The position numbers and the translations under genes were made by a program. The notes beneath the pieces are model-generated. The model had not been told where the DNA came from and searched no databases. It was given only the letters and a program-made list of their open reading frames with translations. A stretch of DNA of 50,463 bases from positions 1 through 50,463 of the forward strand of contig NZ_LZLE01000244.1 in NCBI RefSeq assembly GCF_001673155.1. The letters run 5' to 3'. Shown piece after piece: positions 1-12,975 of this stretch; within the stretch, counting starts at the first letter, position 1; each line of letters begins with the position of its first letter. This DNA comes from Mycobacterium sp. 1423905.2 (GTDB taxonomy: Bacteria; Actinomycetota; Actinomycetes; Mycobacteriales; Mycobacteriaceae).

Positions 1-78
1 CCTTTCCGTTCGACTTGCATGTGTTAAGCACGCCGCCAGCGTTCGTCCTGAGCCAGGATCAAACTCTCCAAACAAAAA
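1..78 (-). rRNA. rrs: 16S ribosomal RNA, 5' end (partial)
   Basis: Read on the minus strand, the segment gives the universal 16S 5' sequence, including GAGTTTGATCCTGGCTCAG and the following GGACGAACGCTGGCGGCGTG. The mature 5' end lies near position 78, at the TTTTTGTTTGGAGAG start typical of mycobacteria. The rest of the gene lies beyond the left edge. Lying just downstream of murA is the position of the rrnA operon in mycobacteria. Confidence 0.98.
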
Positions 79-291
79 CCCCTCGATAACGAGGTGAATT
101 TACTATCAGAGATAATCTGACCTAACAAAAGACGCCATTAACTGGCATCTTGATAATTGCGACCACACCCACACACGGGGAGTGTGAGGTGTAGTCAAAA
201 AAACAACAACAAACAAAAACACCAAACACACTATTGAGTTCTCAAACAACACGCTTGCTTTTGTCTCGCCCCGCTTTGGGGCAACCCTGCC

Positions 292-321
292 AGCTTAATA
301 TGAAACCGGCGTGGGAGTCAA
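292..321 (-). promoter_or_regulatory. Proximal rRNA promoter (PCL1-like)
   Basis: TTGACT at 316-321 and TAAGCT at 292-297 (both minus strand) are separated by 18 bases. The start of transcription is expected near 284-286. The downstream GC hairpin at 268-282 would be within the first bases of the leader RNA. The arrangement matches the promoter shared by slow and fast-growing mycobacteria. Confidence 0.8.
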
Positions 322-375
322 GCCCCGGTTTTCGGTCTCCCTCGCGGGCGGCCGCGCCTGTCGGGCGTTGGTACC

Positions 376-405
376 AACATACACTCTCAAACCCTTGTGG
401 CCCAA
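376..405 (-). promoter_or_regulatory. Candidate distal rRNA promoter (P1-like)
   Basis: TTGGGC at 400-405 and TATGTT at 376-381 (minus strand) with an 18-base spacer. The -10 is good and the -35 is moderate. A second upstream promoter is expected in the rrnA operon of slow growers, but this assignment rests on motif and spacing only. Confidence 0.45.
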
Positions 406-553
406 CTTGATCCGGCTCTGCGGGAAGCGTCCAGGTAGGAGGGCCGAACGTCGATTCGCCGAGCCCGTGCTTAGCACGTCGGGCGCGTCGCCGGCCACCG
501 TAGCGACGCATTGCTCAACGGCACGCGCGCCGGCTTTGTTCCGCCGCTAGCGG

Positions 554-1807
554 CTAGCTGACGCGTTCGATCTCGGCGCCCAGGCTGGCCAGGTTTTCCA
601 CGAACAACGGATATCCGCGATCGATGTGGAAGACGTCGTGAACTTCAGTGTCGCCGTCGGCGACCAGGCCGGCGAGCACCAAGCCCGCGCCGGCCCGAAT
701 GTCCGAGCACCACACAGGGGCGCTGGACAGCTGCGGAAGGCCTCGAACCACGGCATGGTGGCCGTCGGTGCGGGCATCCGCGCCGAGACGAATCATTTCT
801 TCGACGAACCGGAAGCGTGCTTCGAACACGTTCTCGGTGATCATCGACATCCCGTCGGCGATGGATGCCAAGGCGATCGCCATCGGCTGTAGATCGGTCG
901 GGAATCCGGGGAAGGGCAGTGTCGCCACGTTGACGGCTTTGGGCCGTTCGTATTGCGCCACCCGGAAGCTGGTGTCGGTCTGGGTCACGGTGGCGCCCGC
1001 GTCGTGCAATTTGTGCAGGACCAGTTGCAGGTGCGCCGGATCGACGCCGGTCACGGTGATGTCACCGCGGGTCATCGCGGCGGCGATGCCCCACGTCGCG
1101 GCCACGATCCGGTCTCCGATGACGCGGTGCTCGGTCGGGTACAGCCGTGGGACACCGGTGATGGTCATCGTCGGTGAACCCGCGCCTTCTACCTGGGCGC
1201 CCATCTGGTTGAGCATGGTGCACAGGTCCACCACGTCGGGTTCCCGGGCCGCGTTGTGAATGGTGGTGACGCCCTCGGCCACCACGGCGGCCATCAAGAT
1301 GTTCTCCGTGGCGCCGACCGAGGGGAATTCCAGCTGAATCTCCGCGCCGCGCAGCGTCTCTGCCTGGGCCACCACACACCCGTGCTCGATGTTGCACTGG
1401 GCACCGAGTTGCCGAAGGCCCGCCTGGTGCATGTCCAGCGGCCGGGAACCGATCGCGTCCCCACCGGGAAGCGCGACCTTGGCCCGTTTGCACCGGCCGA
1501 CCAACGGGCCCAGCACGCAGACCGAGGCGCGGAACTGTCGGACCGCGGCGAAGTCAGCGTCGTATTTGGGTTCGTCGGGAGAGGTGATGCGTGCGACGTC
1601 TCCATCGAGTTCGACCGTGGCGCCCAGACCGCGAAGGACCTCCGCCATCAGTGGCACGTCCAGGATGTCCGGGCAGTTGGTGATGGTGCTGGTGCCTTCG
1701 GCCAACAGGGTCGCGGCCATGAGTTTCAACACGCTGTTCTTGGCGCCCCCAACAGCGACTTCGCCTGACAACCGGTTGCCACCGGTCACCACGAAACGCT
1801 CCGCCAC
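554..1807 (-). CDS. murA: UDP-N-acetylglucosamine 1-carboxyvinyltransferase
   Basis: MurA adds enolpyruvate from PEP to UDP-GlcNAc, the first committed step of peptidoglycan synthesis, in the cytoplasm. The 417-residue protein has the family N-terminus (GGNRLSGEV, then [11 protein letters not shown]) and the full length of the family. The active-site loop reads [11 protein letters not shown], with Asp at residue 117 where most bacteria have the PEP-binding Cys. This Cys-to-Asp change is the known basis of intrinsic fosfomycin insensitivity in mycobacteria. The gene starts with ATG at 1807 and lies directly upstream of the rrn promoters. It is divergent from the adenosyltransferase gene at 1889, with 81 bases between. 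Confidence 0.97.
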   Translation of the reverse strand: MAERFVVTGGNRLSGEVAVGGAKNSVLKLMAATLLAEGTSTITNCPDILDVPLMAEVLRGLGATVELDGDVARITSPDEPKYDADFAAVRQFRASVCVLGPLVGRCKRAKVALPGGDAIGSRPLDMHQAGLRQLGAQCNIEHGCVVAQAETLRGAEIQLEFPSVGATENILMAAVVAEGVTTIHNAAREPDVVDLCTMLNQMGAQVEGAGSPTMTITGVPRLYPTEHRVIGDRIVAATWGIAAAMTRGDITVTGVDPAHLQLVLHKLHDAGATVTQTDTSFRVAQYERPKAVNVATLPFPGFPTDLQPMAIALASIADGMSMITENVFEARFRFVEEMIRLGADARTDGHHAVVRGLPQLSSAPVWCSDIRAGAGLVLAGLVADGDTEVHDVFHIDRGYPLFVENLASLGAEIERVS

Positions 1808-1888
1808 CCGGGCCAGTCTAGTGAAGCGGTATCGGCTTGTCAGTCAGCCAACGCCCAACGCGATCAACCGCGTAGGTACCGTTTGTGC

Positions 1889-2458
1889 ATGGCAGTCCAC
1901 TTGACCCGCATTTATACCCGCACGGGCGACGACGGCACGACGGGATTGAGCGATTTCTCACGGGTTTCGAAGCACGACGCGCGCCTGGTCGCCTACGCCG
2001 ACTGCGACGAGGCCAACGCCGCTATCGGGGTGGCCATCGCCGTTGGCAATCCCGCCGAGAACGTGGCCGATGTGCTGCGACAGATCCAGAACGACTTGTT
2101 CGACGCCGGTGCCGATCTCTCCACGCCGCTGGTGGATAACCCACCGCATCCGCCCCTGCGGATCACCCAGCCCTATATCGATCGGCTCGAAGGCTGGTGT
2201 GACGCCTTCAATGCGGATCTTCCCGCCCTGAATTCTTTTGTGCTGCCAGGCGGTTCACCGCTCTCAGCGTTGCTGCATGTCGCCCGCACCGTGGTTCGGC
2301 GCGCCGAGCGATCAGCGTGGGTGGCGGTGGAAAGTCACCCGGACGACGTCAGCGTATTGCCGGCGAAGTACTTGAACCGGTTGTCCGATCTGCTGTTCAT
2401 CCTGTCCCGGGTCGCCAATCCGACCGGGGATGTGCTGTGGCGACCGGGTGGCGGCTAG
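1889..2458 (+). CDS. Cob(I)alamin adenosyltransferase, PduO type
   Basis: The protein transfers the adenosyl group of ATP to cob(I)alamin to make coenzyme B12. It is a cytoplasmic all-helical trimer of the PduO family. The N-terminal nucleotide-binding motif TRTGDDGTTGL begins at about residue 9, and the conserved helical segments VVRRAERSAW and LNRLSDLLF are near the C-terminus. I chose the ATG at 1889 (MAVHLTRIYTRTGDDG), giving 189 residues, as in the M. tuberculosis Rv1314c protein as I recall it. An in-frame ATG at 1883 would add two residues. The end overlaps the convergent DUF2550 gene by 4 bases. Confidence 0.93.
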   Translation: MAVHLTRIYTRTGDDGTTGLSDFSRVSKHDARLVAYADCDEANAAIGVAIAVGNPAENVADVLRQIQNDLFDAGADLSTPLVDNPPHPPLRITQPYIDRLEGWCDAFNADLPALNSFVLPGGSPLSALLHVARTVVRRAERSAWVAVESHPDDVSVLPAKYLNRLSDLLFILSRVANPTGDVLWRPGGG

Positions 2459-2898
2459 ACGCTGCGACGACGAGCACGCGGCGACGGACGTGATTCCAGC
2501 CAGGACTGAAACGCCGTCAAAGCTCCTCTGTCCAGGGCTATTTCATAGCCGGACCGGCGTTCCTGGCCGGAGTCACGTAGTTCCAGGACGACTATTTCTT
2601 CGGTCATGATGTCGAACTCGTCACCGCGGGGCGCGCGTCTGCCGACCACTTCGGCGCCACGTCTACTGAGCCGTCGATCCGGCCATAACCGCAGACTCGA
2701 CAGCCGGTAGAAGGCCGCCTCACCGCCGCGATACCGGATGACGCCATGGCGCCAACCGTGCCCGCCGACGGCAGGCATGTCGCGCATGATCGCTGCCGTT
2801 CCGCCCTGGCGCAGTTTCCACAACCGGTAACTCAAAGCGAGGACGGCCATCCCCAACACGACGATGAGCACGGCCATGCCGACCATGGGCGCGCTCAT
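2455..2898 (-). CDS. DUF2550 membrane-anchored protein
   Basis: This 147-residue protein has one N-terminal membrane segment (about residues 5-25) followed by a basic cytoplasmic domain with many Arg and Trp residues (GWRHGVIRYRGGEAAFYRL). It matches the DUF2550 family that follows atpC in actinobacteria (Rv1312 in M. tuberculosis). Its function is unknown. It begins 8 bases after the atpC stop and is probably the last gene of the ATP synthase transcript. Its stop overlaps the convergent adenosyltransferase gene by 4 bases. Confidence 0.88.
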   Translation of the reverse strand: MSAPMVGMAVLIVVLGMAVLALSYRLWKLRQGGTAAIMRDMPAVGGHGWRHGVIRYRGGEAAFYRLSSLRLWPDRRLSRRGAEVVGRRAPRGDEFDIMTEEIVVLELRDSGQERRSGYEIALDRGALTAFQSWLESRPSPRARRRSV

Positions 2899-2906
2899 CG
2901 ACTCAG

Positions 2907-3272
2907 TCAGTCGATCGCGCCGACGGCGCGCAGTCTTCCGCGCCCCCGGGCGGCAATCTTCGGGTCGTCCGACTCGGCGTCCTGCCGGGCGGCGCTCTCG
3001 TCGATGTCCTTCTCGAACTCAGCGGACTCGGCGAGGACGCTGACGCCCTCTTCGGTCACCGTCAGGAAGCCGCCCTCTACCGCAACCCGCAGGTCGTCTT
3101 CGCCTTCCCGTTCCACCCGCACCATGGCATCGTCGACCAACTGCGCAACCAACGGAATGTGGTGAGGCAGAATGCCGATCTCTCCAGCGGTGGTGCGGGT
3201 GAAGAGGAACGTGGCCTCGCCCGACCAGATCTCACGGTCGACAGCGACGATCTGCACATTCAAATCAGCCAT
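2907..3272 (-). CDS. atpC: F1Fo ATP synthase epsilon subunit
   Basis: Epsilon is part of the central rotor stalk and couples the c-ring to F1. The 121-residue protein has the N-terminal beta-sandwich ([33 protein letters not shown]) and a short C-terminal helical part ([11 protein letters not shown]). Mycobacterial epsilon is shorter than the roughly 135-residue form of many bacteria, and this length fits. It follows atpD with a gap of 30 bases. Confidence 0.96.
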   Translation of the reverse strand: MADLNVQIVAVDREIWSGEATFLFTRTTAGEIGILPHHIPLVAQLVDDAMVRVEREGEDDLRVAVEGGFLTVTEEGVSVLAESAEFEKDIDESAARQDAESDDPKIAARGRGRLRAVGAID

Positions 3273-3302
3273 GCCACATCACCTTTCGACTGCGCAGCAC
3301 CG

Positions 3303-4778
<1,476 letters not shown>

Positions 4779-5705
4779 TTACTGAGCGGCGTCGGCGAGA
4801 GCGTTTGCGCCGCCTACGATCTCGCTGATCTCTTGGGTGATTTGGGCCTGCCGCTCCCGGTTCGCCTGCAGGGTCAGGTCCTTGATGAGGTCATCGGCGT
4901 TGTCGGTGGCCGACTTCATCGCGCGTTGGCGCGAGGCCAACTCTGAGGCGGCCGATTCCAGCATCGCCGCGTAGACGCGGGTGGTCAGGTACCGCGGCAG
5001 CAGCGCCTCGAACAGCTCGGTCGCACCCGGCTCGAACGAGTACAGGGTGTGCACGTCGGTCTCTTCTTCTTCGACGTACTCGACCACCAGTGGCGCGATA
5101 CGGTGTGCCACCGCCGACTGCGACATCATCGACTTGAACTCCGAGTAGACGATGTGCAGTTCGTCGACGCCCTGCACATCGCTGTCCGATTCCTCGTCGT
5201 CGTCCTCGCCGGTGCCCTGCATGAAGGCGTCGACCAACGTCGATCCGATTTCCGAGGCGTTCTCGTATTGCGGTTGCTCGGAGAAGCCGGACCACGACTC
5301 GACGATGTCCCAGTTACGGAACGTGAAGTAGTTCTGCGCTTTGCGGCCTACCGTGAACAACACCGGCTCTTTGCCTTCCTCCCGCAACAGGGAGAACAGC
5401 TCTTCGGAGCGCCGGAAGATGCTGGAGTTGTAGGCGCCGCACAGGCCACGATCTGACGAAATTACTAGGACCCCGGCCCGTTTCGGATTCGACCGCTCGA
5501 CCAGTAGCGGGTGGTCCAATGCGGCTTCGGCGGACAACGTGGTGAGCATCGCGGTGATCTGGAAGGCGTACGGCCGCGCGGCTTGTAGCCGCGCTTGCGC
5601 CTTCCCGATCCGCGACGTCGCAATGAGTTCCTGCGCCTTGGTGATCTTCTTGATCGACCCGGCCGATCGGATCCGACCGCGCAGTTCACGAAGTGTGGCA
5701 GCCAT
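4779..5705 (-). CDS. atpG: F1Fo ATP synthase gamma subunit
   Basis: Gamma is the rotating central shaft. The 308-residue protein starts with the coiled-coil helix ([20 protein letters not shown]) and ends with the second long helix ([19 protein letters not shown]). Between is the conserved [12 protein letters not shown] segment. An acidic insertion ([14 protein letters not shown]) at about residues 166-179 corresponds to the mycobacterium-specific gamma loop reported to influence coupling. It starts 6 bases after the atpA stop. Confidence 0.97.
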   Translation of the reverse strand: MAATLRELRGRIRSAGSIKKITKAQELIATSRIGKAQARLQAARPYAFQITAMLTTLSAEAALDHPLLVERSNPKRAGVLVISSDRGLCGAYNSSIFRRSEELFSLLREEGKEPVLFTVGRKAQNYFTFRNWDIVESWSGFSEQPQYENASEIGSTLVDAFMQGTGEDDDEESDSDVQGVDELHIVYSEFKSMMSQSAVAHRIAPLVVEYVEEEETDVHTLYSFEPGATELFEALLPRYLTTRVYAAMLESAASELASRQRAMKSATDNADDLIKDLTLQANRERQAQITQEISEIVGGANALADAAQ

Positions 5706-5711
5706 TTTTAG

Positions 5712-7421
<1,710 letters not shown>

Positions 7422-7466
7422 GGCTTTTCGTCTTCCTACTTCGGGTTGTGCTGATCAGTTTGTGGG

Positions 7467-8807
7467 TTAGTCGGGCAGTTGAGCCTCGGCAGCGGCCAAC
7501 CGAGAGGACAGTGAGCCGTCGATCACCTCGTCGCCGACCGAAATCAGCAACCCACCGAGCAGGTCGGGATTGATTTCGAGTTGGACCGCAACGGGGTGTC
7601 CGTATATCCGGCTCAGCACTTCACTCACTCGGTTGCGCTGCTCATCGCTGAGGTCGCCGGCAGCAGTGACTTGCGCGACGACCTCACCACGCCGTGCCAC
7701 TGCCACTTCGGCGAGGAACTGCACGGCTTCATCGGCGGGCTGGTGACCTCTCAACAGCTCGATGGTGTGAGACAACAGCGACCGCGTGACCGGGTTGACA
7801 TCGCCGCCGTTGTCAAGCACGTTGCGCAGCAGGCCAACTCGACCCTCGGCCGGAGCCGTGTGGTCGCCCAACAGGATGGCCAGCCGCGGTTGCGAGTCGA
7901 CGATCCGCGAGAAGCGGAAGAGCTGGTCTTCGACCTCGTCAACCTTGCCGTCACGATCGGCGACTTCCAGCAGGGCTTGTCGCGACACGTGTTCGATGGC
8001 GTCGACCAGGTCTGCATTGGCCGACCAGCGCTGCGAGACCGCTGCCCGCAGCACCTCGAGCGTGGCGTCTTCGACCTTGCCGGACACCAGCCGCTCCAGC
8101 AGCTTGACCCGGGGTCCTGAATCTTCCGCAGGCACAGTCAAATAACGCGTAACGACCAGTTCGCGGTCCAGGATCTTGGCCACCGACACCAATTCGTCGG
8201 CGAGCTTGGTCAGGCCGTCGTCATCGAGATCCTTGGCAATGGAGTCGAATCGGTCGACCAGGTCGCCCAACGCACGCTGGCTCCCGGAGCGCATCTTGGC
8301 CAATACCGGGTACTGAACGTCAGTCGGCTCGGGCGCCATCTCGTCAAGCTCGTCGAGGAACCGATCCACCGTGGCGGACCGCTGTCCCTCGTCTGCCACG
8401 TAATTGGTAATCAATTCCCTTGCCTGACGGACCGATTCATGGCCCAGCTCCAGCCGGAGCTGACGGATCAGCTGCACCCGCAGGAGCTCGGCTTGGCGGG
8501 ACCCCTGCTGCTGGATGCGCTGTGCGTCGGCTTGCGCCTGCGTCTGCATCTGTTCGGCGATGCGTGCCGCGTCGGCCTTGGCCTCTTCGACCACCCGCTC
8601 GGCTTCCTTCTTGGCCTCTTCCACCGCCTGGCTGTGAGCGGTAGTCGACTGCTCCAAGCGCTTGGCAGCCTTGTCGGACTCTTCCAGTTCCTTGCGGACG
8701 GTCTCTTGCCGATCAGTCATCAACCGGCGCACCGGCGGCACGACATAACGCCACACCAGCAGCACGATGACCGCGAAGCCCACCAACTGTCCGATAAACG
8801 TCGACAT
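7467..8807 (-). CDS. atpFH: F1Fo ATP synthase fused b'-delta subunit
   Basis: The 446-residue protein joins a second b-type stator subunit to delta, an arrangement characteristic of mycobacteria. Residues 4-24 form the membrane segment ([20 protein letters not shown]). A long charged coiled coil (about 30-140) corresponds to b'. A linker domain of roughly 110 residues follows, and the C-terminal 170 residues are the delta domain, ending [21 protein letters not shown]. The protein links F1 to the peripheral stalk. It begins 6 bases after the atpF stop and is usually annotated atpH. Confidence 0.96.
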   Translation of the reverse strand: MSTFIGQLVGFAVIVLLVWRYVVPPVRRLMTDRQETVRKELEESDKAAKRLEQSTTAHSQAVEEAKKEAERVVEEAKADAARIAEQMQTQAQADAQRIQQQGSRQAELLRVQLIRQLRLELGHESVRQARELITNYVADEGQRSATVDRFLDELDEMAPEPTDVQYPVLAKMRSGSQRALGDLVDRFDSIAKDLDDDGLTKLADELVSVAKILDRELVVTRYLTVPAEDSGPRVKLLERLVSGKVEDATLEVLRAAVSQRWSANADLVDAIEHVSRQALLEVADRDGKVDEVEDQLFRFSRIVDSQPRLAILLGDHTAPAEGRVGLLRNVLDNGGDVNPVTRSLLSHTIELLRGHQPADEAVQFLAEVAVARRGEVVAQVTAAGDLSDEQRNRVSEVLSRIYGHPVAVQLEINPDLLGGLLISVGDEVIDGSLSSRLAAAEAQLPD

Positions 8808-8813
8808 TGCTCG

Positions 8814-9329
8814 TTACCTTGTCGCGGCCGAAGTGGTCACGTCCACGCCCAGGATGCGACTGGCCAGCGTTGACGACAGTTTTCCGACGTTGGCGCGCAA
8901 ATCCATCTCCACGGCGTCGCGCTCCCGCTTCAATTGCTCGCTGACCGTCTGCAATGTTGCCGCCACCTGCCGCTCAGCCTGTGCGCGCGCTTCCTCGATC
9001 GCCTTGCGGCCCTCGGTCCGGGCGTTGTCGCGGAACGATCCCGCTTCGGCCCGGGCTTCCTTCATCGCTGCTTCGTAATCTGCCTGGGCGGCGGCGAACT
9101 GCTCGGCCGACTTCTTGTTGTCGGACTGCGTCTTGGCGACCATGTTGTCGCGTTCCCGCAACACCCGCATGATCGGCGGCACCACCCACGTGCCGATGAC
9201 GCCAAGGACCACCAGGAAGATGGCCAGCACGAAGAAGAACGTTCCGTTCGGAATGAGGAAGTTGTTGCCGCCGCCTTCCCCCGCCGCCTGATTGGCGGCC
9301 AGAACAAGCGAGCTCGCGTCACCCATCAC
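8814..9329 (-). CDS. atpF: F1Fo ATP synthase b subunit
   Basis: This stator subunit is anchored by one membrane helix (about residues 27-50, [20 protein letters not shown]) followed by a long charged helix ([20 protein letters not shown] onward). The 171-residue length fits mycobacterial AtpF. It pairs with the b' part of the fusion protein encoded next. The gap to atpE is 6 bases, so translation is probably coupled. Confidence 0.96.
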   Translation of the reverse strand: MMGDASSLVLAANQAAGEGGGNNFLIPNGTFFFVLAIFLVVLGVIGTWVVPPIMRVLRERDNMVAKTQSDNKKSAEQFAAAQADYEAAMKEARAEAGSFRDNARTEGRKAIEEARAQAERQVAATLQTVSEQLKRERDAVEMDLRANVGKLSSTLASRILGVDVTTSAATR

Positions 9330-9335
9330 GGCGAA

Positions 9336-9647
<312 letters not shown>

Positions 9648-10400
9648 TTAGTGGTGTTCGTCCTCTATCTCCATGGACTGGCTGAAGTACAGAACCGTCA
9701 GCAGCGCGAAGATAAAGGCTTGGATGGCGCCGACGAACAAGTCGAACGATTTCCAGATCGCGTTGGGCAGCCACATGATGTACGGCGGGAACAGCGCGAT
9801 CAGGGCGACCAGGATGCCGCCGGCGAAGATGTTGCCGAAAAGCCGCAGCGACAACGAGATCGGCTTGGCTAGCTCTTCGACGACGTTGATCGGCGCCAAT
9901 ATTGCGACGTGGCCCTTGAGGACCCGGAACGGGTGTCCGAGAATGCCGCGGCGCCAGATCCCGGCCAGGTGGTAGCAGACGAACACGAACAGGGCGAGCG
10001 CGAGCACGTAATTGATATCGGCCGCCGCTGATTTCAGCAGTTCGGTCGTCTGGCCTTTTTTGTCGGTGTACTGCAGGGGCAGGACCGACAGCCAGTTCGA
10101 GATCAGGATGAACACGAAGATGGTGACCGCGAGCGGCAGCACGAACGGCGCGATCCGCATTCCGATGGCACTCTCGACCTGGTTGCGCATCTGAATGGTG
10201 ATCGCCTCGAAGAACAGCTGGACACCGCCGGGCACATCCTTGGAGGTGACCTTCGAGCGCAAGTAGAAGGCCATCGCAATGACGATCAAACCGGCGATCG
10301 CGGTGGACAGCACCGTGTCGGTGTTGACGGTCAGACCGAGCCATTTGGCGGTGTTGTGTTGGCCAACCTCGATCTGGGCTGCCAGGAATGACTCAGTCAT
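9648..10400 (-). CDS. atpB: F1Fo ATP synthase a subunit
   Basis: The a subunit forms the two proton half-channels beside the c-ring. The 250-residue protein has several hydrophobic helices. It contains the conserved [19 protein letters not shown] segment with the essential arginine, and a C-terminal [20 protein letters not shown] helix. Its ATG lies 8 bases inside the 3' end of the preceding atpI-like gene, so the two are translationally coupled. Confidence 0.97.
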   Translation of the reverse strand: MTESFLAAQIEVGQHNTAKWLGLTVNTDTVLSTAIAGLIVIAMAFYLRSKVTSKDVPGGVQLFFEAITIQMRNQVESAIGMRIAPFVLPLAVTIFVFILISNWLSVLPLQYTDKKGQTTELLKSAAADINYVLALALFVFVCYHLAGIWRRGILGHPFRVLKGHVAILAPINVVEELAKPISLSLRLFGNIFAGGILVALIALFPPYIMWLPNAIWKSFDLFVGAIQAFIFALLTVLYFSQSMEIEDEHH

Positions 10401-10878
10401 CGCTGGTGGTCCTACCTTCCGTCCCCTCAGATCCCGTCAGTACTGCGCTGTCCCCCGAGCCGGCACCCTCTCCAGTGCGCAGCTTCTTCCACACCGGCAA
10501 TGCGGTCGATGCAACGAGCAATACCTGAAAGATCGCCAACCCAAACACGACGCCCAAACCTGCAGGTCGAAATATGAAGGCGATGATCAGCGCGATGATG
10601 GTGATCATCGCGACCCGCGACGCGGAGTTAATCGCCATCGACCTCTTCAGCGGGTGCTCTTTTGCGGTTATCGACTCCACCGACCGCCGCACCAAGAGGG
10701 CATTTAGCAAACCTAAAAGCATTCCGATACCGAAGAACACCCCGACCATCACATGGCCGGCGAAGCCGGCGACGAGCATCGCCACCGCGGTGACCGCGAG
10801 GCAGATGACGAAGAGGCGAACCGGGCGGAAAGCAACAGAGGGAAACACCAACGGCGCGTCCTGCGCTGGTGTCGTCAC
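10393..10878 (-). CDS. AtpI-like membrane protein at the head of the ATP synthase operon
   Basis: The 161-residue protein has about four hydrophobic segments ([79 protein letters not shown]) and an acidic, Ser/Thr-rich C-terminal tail. The position and topology match the AtpI-like gene preceding atpB in mycobacteria (Rv1303). AtpI proteins have been linked to c-ring assembly and to Mg or Ca handling in other bacteria; that role here is inferred. The start is GTG at 10878. It is the first gene of the operon after a 249-base gap. Confidence 0.88.
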   Translation of the reverse strand: MTTPAQDAPLVFPSVAFRPVRLFVICLAVTAVAMLVAGFAGHVMVGVFFGIGMLLGLLNALLVRRSVESITAKEHPLKRSMAINSASRVAMITIIALIIAFIFRPAGLGVVFGLAIFQVLLVASTALPVWKKLRTGEGAGSGDSAVLTGSEGTEGRTTSDD

Positions 10879-10910
10879 TGCAGCACCTCAATCCCAGGTT
10901 GATGGAGCGG

Positions 10911-10939
10911 GAACCACCCGAGCGACCGATCGGTGGTTC
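10911..10939 (-). promoter_or_regulatory. Inverted repeat upstream of the ATP synthase operon
   Basis: GAACCACC (10911-10918) and GGTGGTTC (10932-10939) form a perfect 8-base inverted repeat with a 13-base loop, 32 bases before the GTG of the atpI-like gene. It could be a leader-RNA hairpin or an operator. The rest of the 249-base gap (10879-11127) shows no promoter that I can assign with confidence. Confidence 0.5.
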
Positions 10940-11127
10940 GCCGAGCGTATCGCAAGGTCGCGATGGACTTACCCAAGGGGTAGCTCCCTGTGTCGGTCGT
11001 CTATCGGCTCGGTCGGAAAGCCTCCCGACGGGCCGGCTGGCCGGCAACCCGCGTGGTTCTTTTCGGGGTTCTACCAGCACCGTACCACAAGGTCAGCGCC
11101 ACTACTACTGGTTGTCGTAGATGCTTC

Positions 11128-12336
11128 CTAGTCCGGATCGAAGTAGTCGTCGCGGCGGCGCAGCAGCGGGATCACCGTCGTGACGCCCGCGACCAAGATC
11201 GCCGCCAGCATGACGGCCGCAGTGTGGCGAGGGTCGAAAAAGATGGTGCTCGCCGCGCCGAAGGCGACGATGCCGACCCACAGATAGATGATCAGAACAA
11301 CTCGGCGGTGCGAGTGGCCGATTTGCAGCAACCGATGATGCAGATGCATTTTGTCGGGGCTAAACGCGCTGCGCCCCGCGCGAGTGCGTCGCACGATTGC
11401 CAGCAGCAAATCCAGCATCGGCACAAACATGACCGCGACCACGAGCAGGAACGGTGACAACAGAGCAAACACGTCGCGCGCGCCGTAGGCGTTCTGCGAG
11501 ATGGGACCCGCAGCGGTGGTCGACGCGGCGGCCAGCATCAATCCGATCAGCATCGAGCCCGAGTCACCCATGAAGATTTTGGCCCGGTGGAAATTGTGCG
11601 GCAGGAAGCCCAAGCAGGCGCCCGCGAGCACCACCGAGATGACCGCCGGCGGGTAGTACAAGACGTCACCGCCGTGGTCGCGCAACAGACCGACCGAGAA
11701 CATGCAGATGGCCAGCGCCGTGATCAGCCCCAGCCCGGCGGCCAGACCGTCGAGGCCGTCGACGAAGTTCATGGCGTTGACAATCGAGACCGTCAGCGCC
11801 AGCGTCAGCAGGATCGACGATGCCTGGTCCAACACGATGGTGCCGACCCCACCGACGGGAATGTAGAGGACGCTCCAAGCAACACCCATGGTGACCAGCA
11901 CGCTGGCCGCGGTGATCTGCCCGGCGAACTTCGTCAGCGCATCAAGACCCCACCGGTCGTCGATCAGACCGATGCCCATGATGACCGCGCCGGCCACCAA
12001 GACGGCGGGCATACCGGTGGAGTAGACGAATCCGCGGTTGAGAGCCGGGAGTTGAGAAGCCAGGAACACCGCAGCCACCACACCGAGAAACATCGCCAGA
12101 CCACCCATCCTGGGAGTCGGCGTGATGTGCACGTCGCGTTCTCGGGGATACGCCACAGCCCCCAACCGAGTCGCCAGAACGCGCACCGGACCGGTGGCGA
12201 AGTAGGTGATGATGGCGGCGGTCAGCCCGACCAAGGCGAGTTCCCGCAGTGGGACACCGGCGCTGCGATAGGAAAGCGCGAGCAAACCACCGGCAAGGCT
12301 GGTCATGTCGCTGGACACCACGAGACCGTACTGCAC
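11128..12336 (-). CDS. wecA: Decaprenyl-phosphate GlcNAc-1-phosphate transferase (WecA/Rfe)
   Basis: WecA moves GlcNAc-1-phosphate from UDP-GlcNAc to decaprenyl phosphate, starting the linker between arabinogalactan and peptidoglycan. It is a polytopic membrane enzyme. The MraY/WecA family signatures are present: YFATGPVRVLATRLG, DVHITPTPRMGG, NAMNFVDGLDGLAAG (Mg-binding Asp residues), FMGDSGSM and the basic DKMHLHHRLLQIGHSHR loop. I chose the GTG at 12336 (VQYGLVVSSDM), giving 402 residues, by analogy with M. tuberculosis Rv1302. The open frame extends upstream to 12501 because it runs into the remains of a VOC gene. Known as rfe in M. tuberculosis. Confidence 0.93.
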   Translation of the reverse strand: MQYGLVVSSDMTSLAGGLLALSYRSAGVPLRELALVGLTAAIITYFATGPVRVLATRLGAVAYPRERDVHITPTPRMGGLAMFLGVVAAVFLASQLPALNRGFVYSTGMPAVLVAGAVIMGIGLIDDRWGLDALTKFAGQITAASVLVTMGVAWSVLYIPVGGVGTIVLDQASSILLTLALTVSIVNAMNFVDGLDGLAAGLGLITALAICMFSVGLLRDHGGDVLYYPPAVISVVLAGACLGFLPHNFHRAKIFMGDSGSMLIGLMLAAASTTAAGPISQNAYGARDVFALLSPFLLVVAVMFVPMLDLLLAIVRRTRAGRSAFSPDKMHLHHRLLQIGHSHRRVVLIIYLWVGIVAFGAASTIFFDPRHTAAVMLAAILVAGVTTVIPLLRRRDDYFDPD

Positions 12337-12647
12337 CAACCTGAGCCGGCGTTCGGCATCTTCGATCTCTCCGACCGCAACCCCACGAGCGGCCAGCTCG
12401 CACGCGCCGCCGAGACGTCGGAGGTCACCAAGTGCAGACCCCGCACCGAGCCCACGGGCGTCTCTGCTGTAGGAATGCGTTCGGCAAGGAGGATCGAGCA
12501 AGCCGATCCCGGTGGGGTTAGTTGCACGATGCGCACTCCCGGTGCCGGCGACACGTCCACATCCAGGCGGAATCCGACGCAGTCGCGGTAGAACGCCAGC
12601 GAGCGGTCGAGGTCAGCCACAGGGATCGGAACCAGTTCGAACAGCAG
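12337..12647 (-). pseudogene. VOC/glyoxalase-family gene remnant, frameshifted
   Basis: Read from 12647 on the minus strand, the frame gives a typical VOC N-terminus (LLFELVPIPVADLDRS, then LAFYRDCVGFRLDVDV), but it starts with CTG where an ATG is expected. After LHLVTSDVSAARA the frame breaks near 12399-12403. The sense continues one frame over as ELAARGVAVGEIEDAERR, so one G appears to be missing. The last third of the domain, with the usual DPDGN motif, is absent, and the sequence runs directly into the wecA start. It is therefore a decayed gene fragment. Confidence 0.8.
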
Positions 12648-12975
12648 CGCTCCCGGAGGGACCGGAGGATTTTTCGGGCCGGCGAACAGTCGACACCGCC
12701 TCCGCGAGGCCAGCTACACGCCCACTCCTGCGCCCACCCCAGGCAATCGCTGCGGCGGTGGCGCCACTGCCAGCGGCACCGCCGTCGTCGGCCACCGGCA
12801 TGGCCCGCCACCCCTGAACACACATTTGAGAATTGTTTGTGAACACGACGTTGCTGTCGGCATTTCCGCTGTACCGTCTCACCGTTACTTCATGGCCTTT
12901 GGGAAGGCCAGAGTCCGTCGGCAACTACGCATCTGGCGTACAACCGGTTCAAGGTCCGGCATCAAGGGAGCCCAC
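12648..12975. other. Non-coding stretch before the PE_PGRS gene
   Basis: I see no gene here. The left part is GC-rich and resembles decayed coding sequence. The right part (12825-12855) is AT-richer and may hold the PE_PGRS promoter, but no -10/-35 pair is convincing. A good ribosome binding site (AAGGGAG, about 12964-12970) precedes the PE_PGRS ATG. Confidence 0.5.

Larger units (their letters stand above)
79..553 (-). promoter_or_regulatory. rrn promoter and leader region between murA and 16S
   Basis: This 475-base stretch has no gene and holds the rRNA promoters and leader, read on the minus strand. The proximal promoter is clear: TTGACT (316-321), an 18-base spacer and TAAGCT (292-297), followed by the GGCAGGGTTGCCCC initial region known from the conserved mycobacterial rrn promoter. 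A distal candidate is TTGGGC (400-405), an 18-base spacer and TATGTT (376-381). The leader carries the conserved TTGTTTGAGAACTCAATAG segment (232-250), which resembles the boxA antitermination element. It also holds several hairpins: 268-282, 161-196 (compound stem), 106-120 and 81-94. The last two are near the 16S 5' end and may belong to the precursor-processing stem. Confidence 0.8.
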
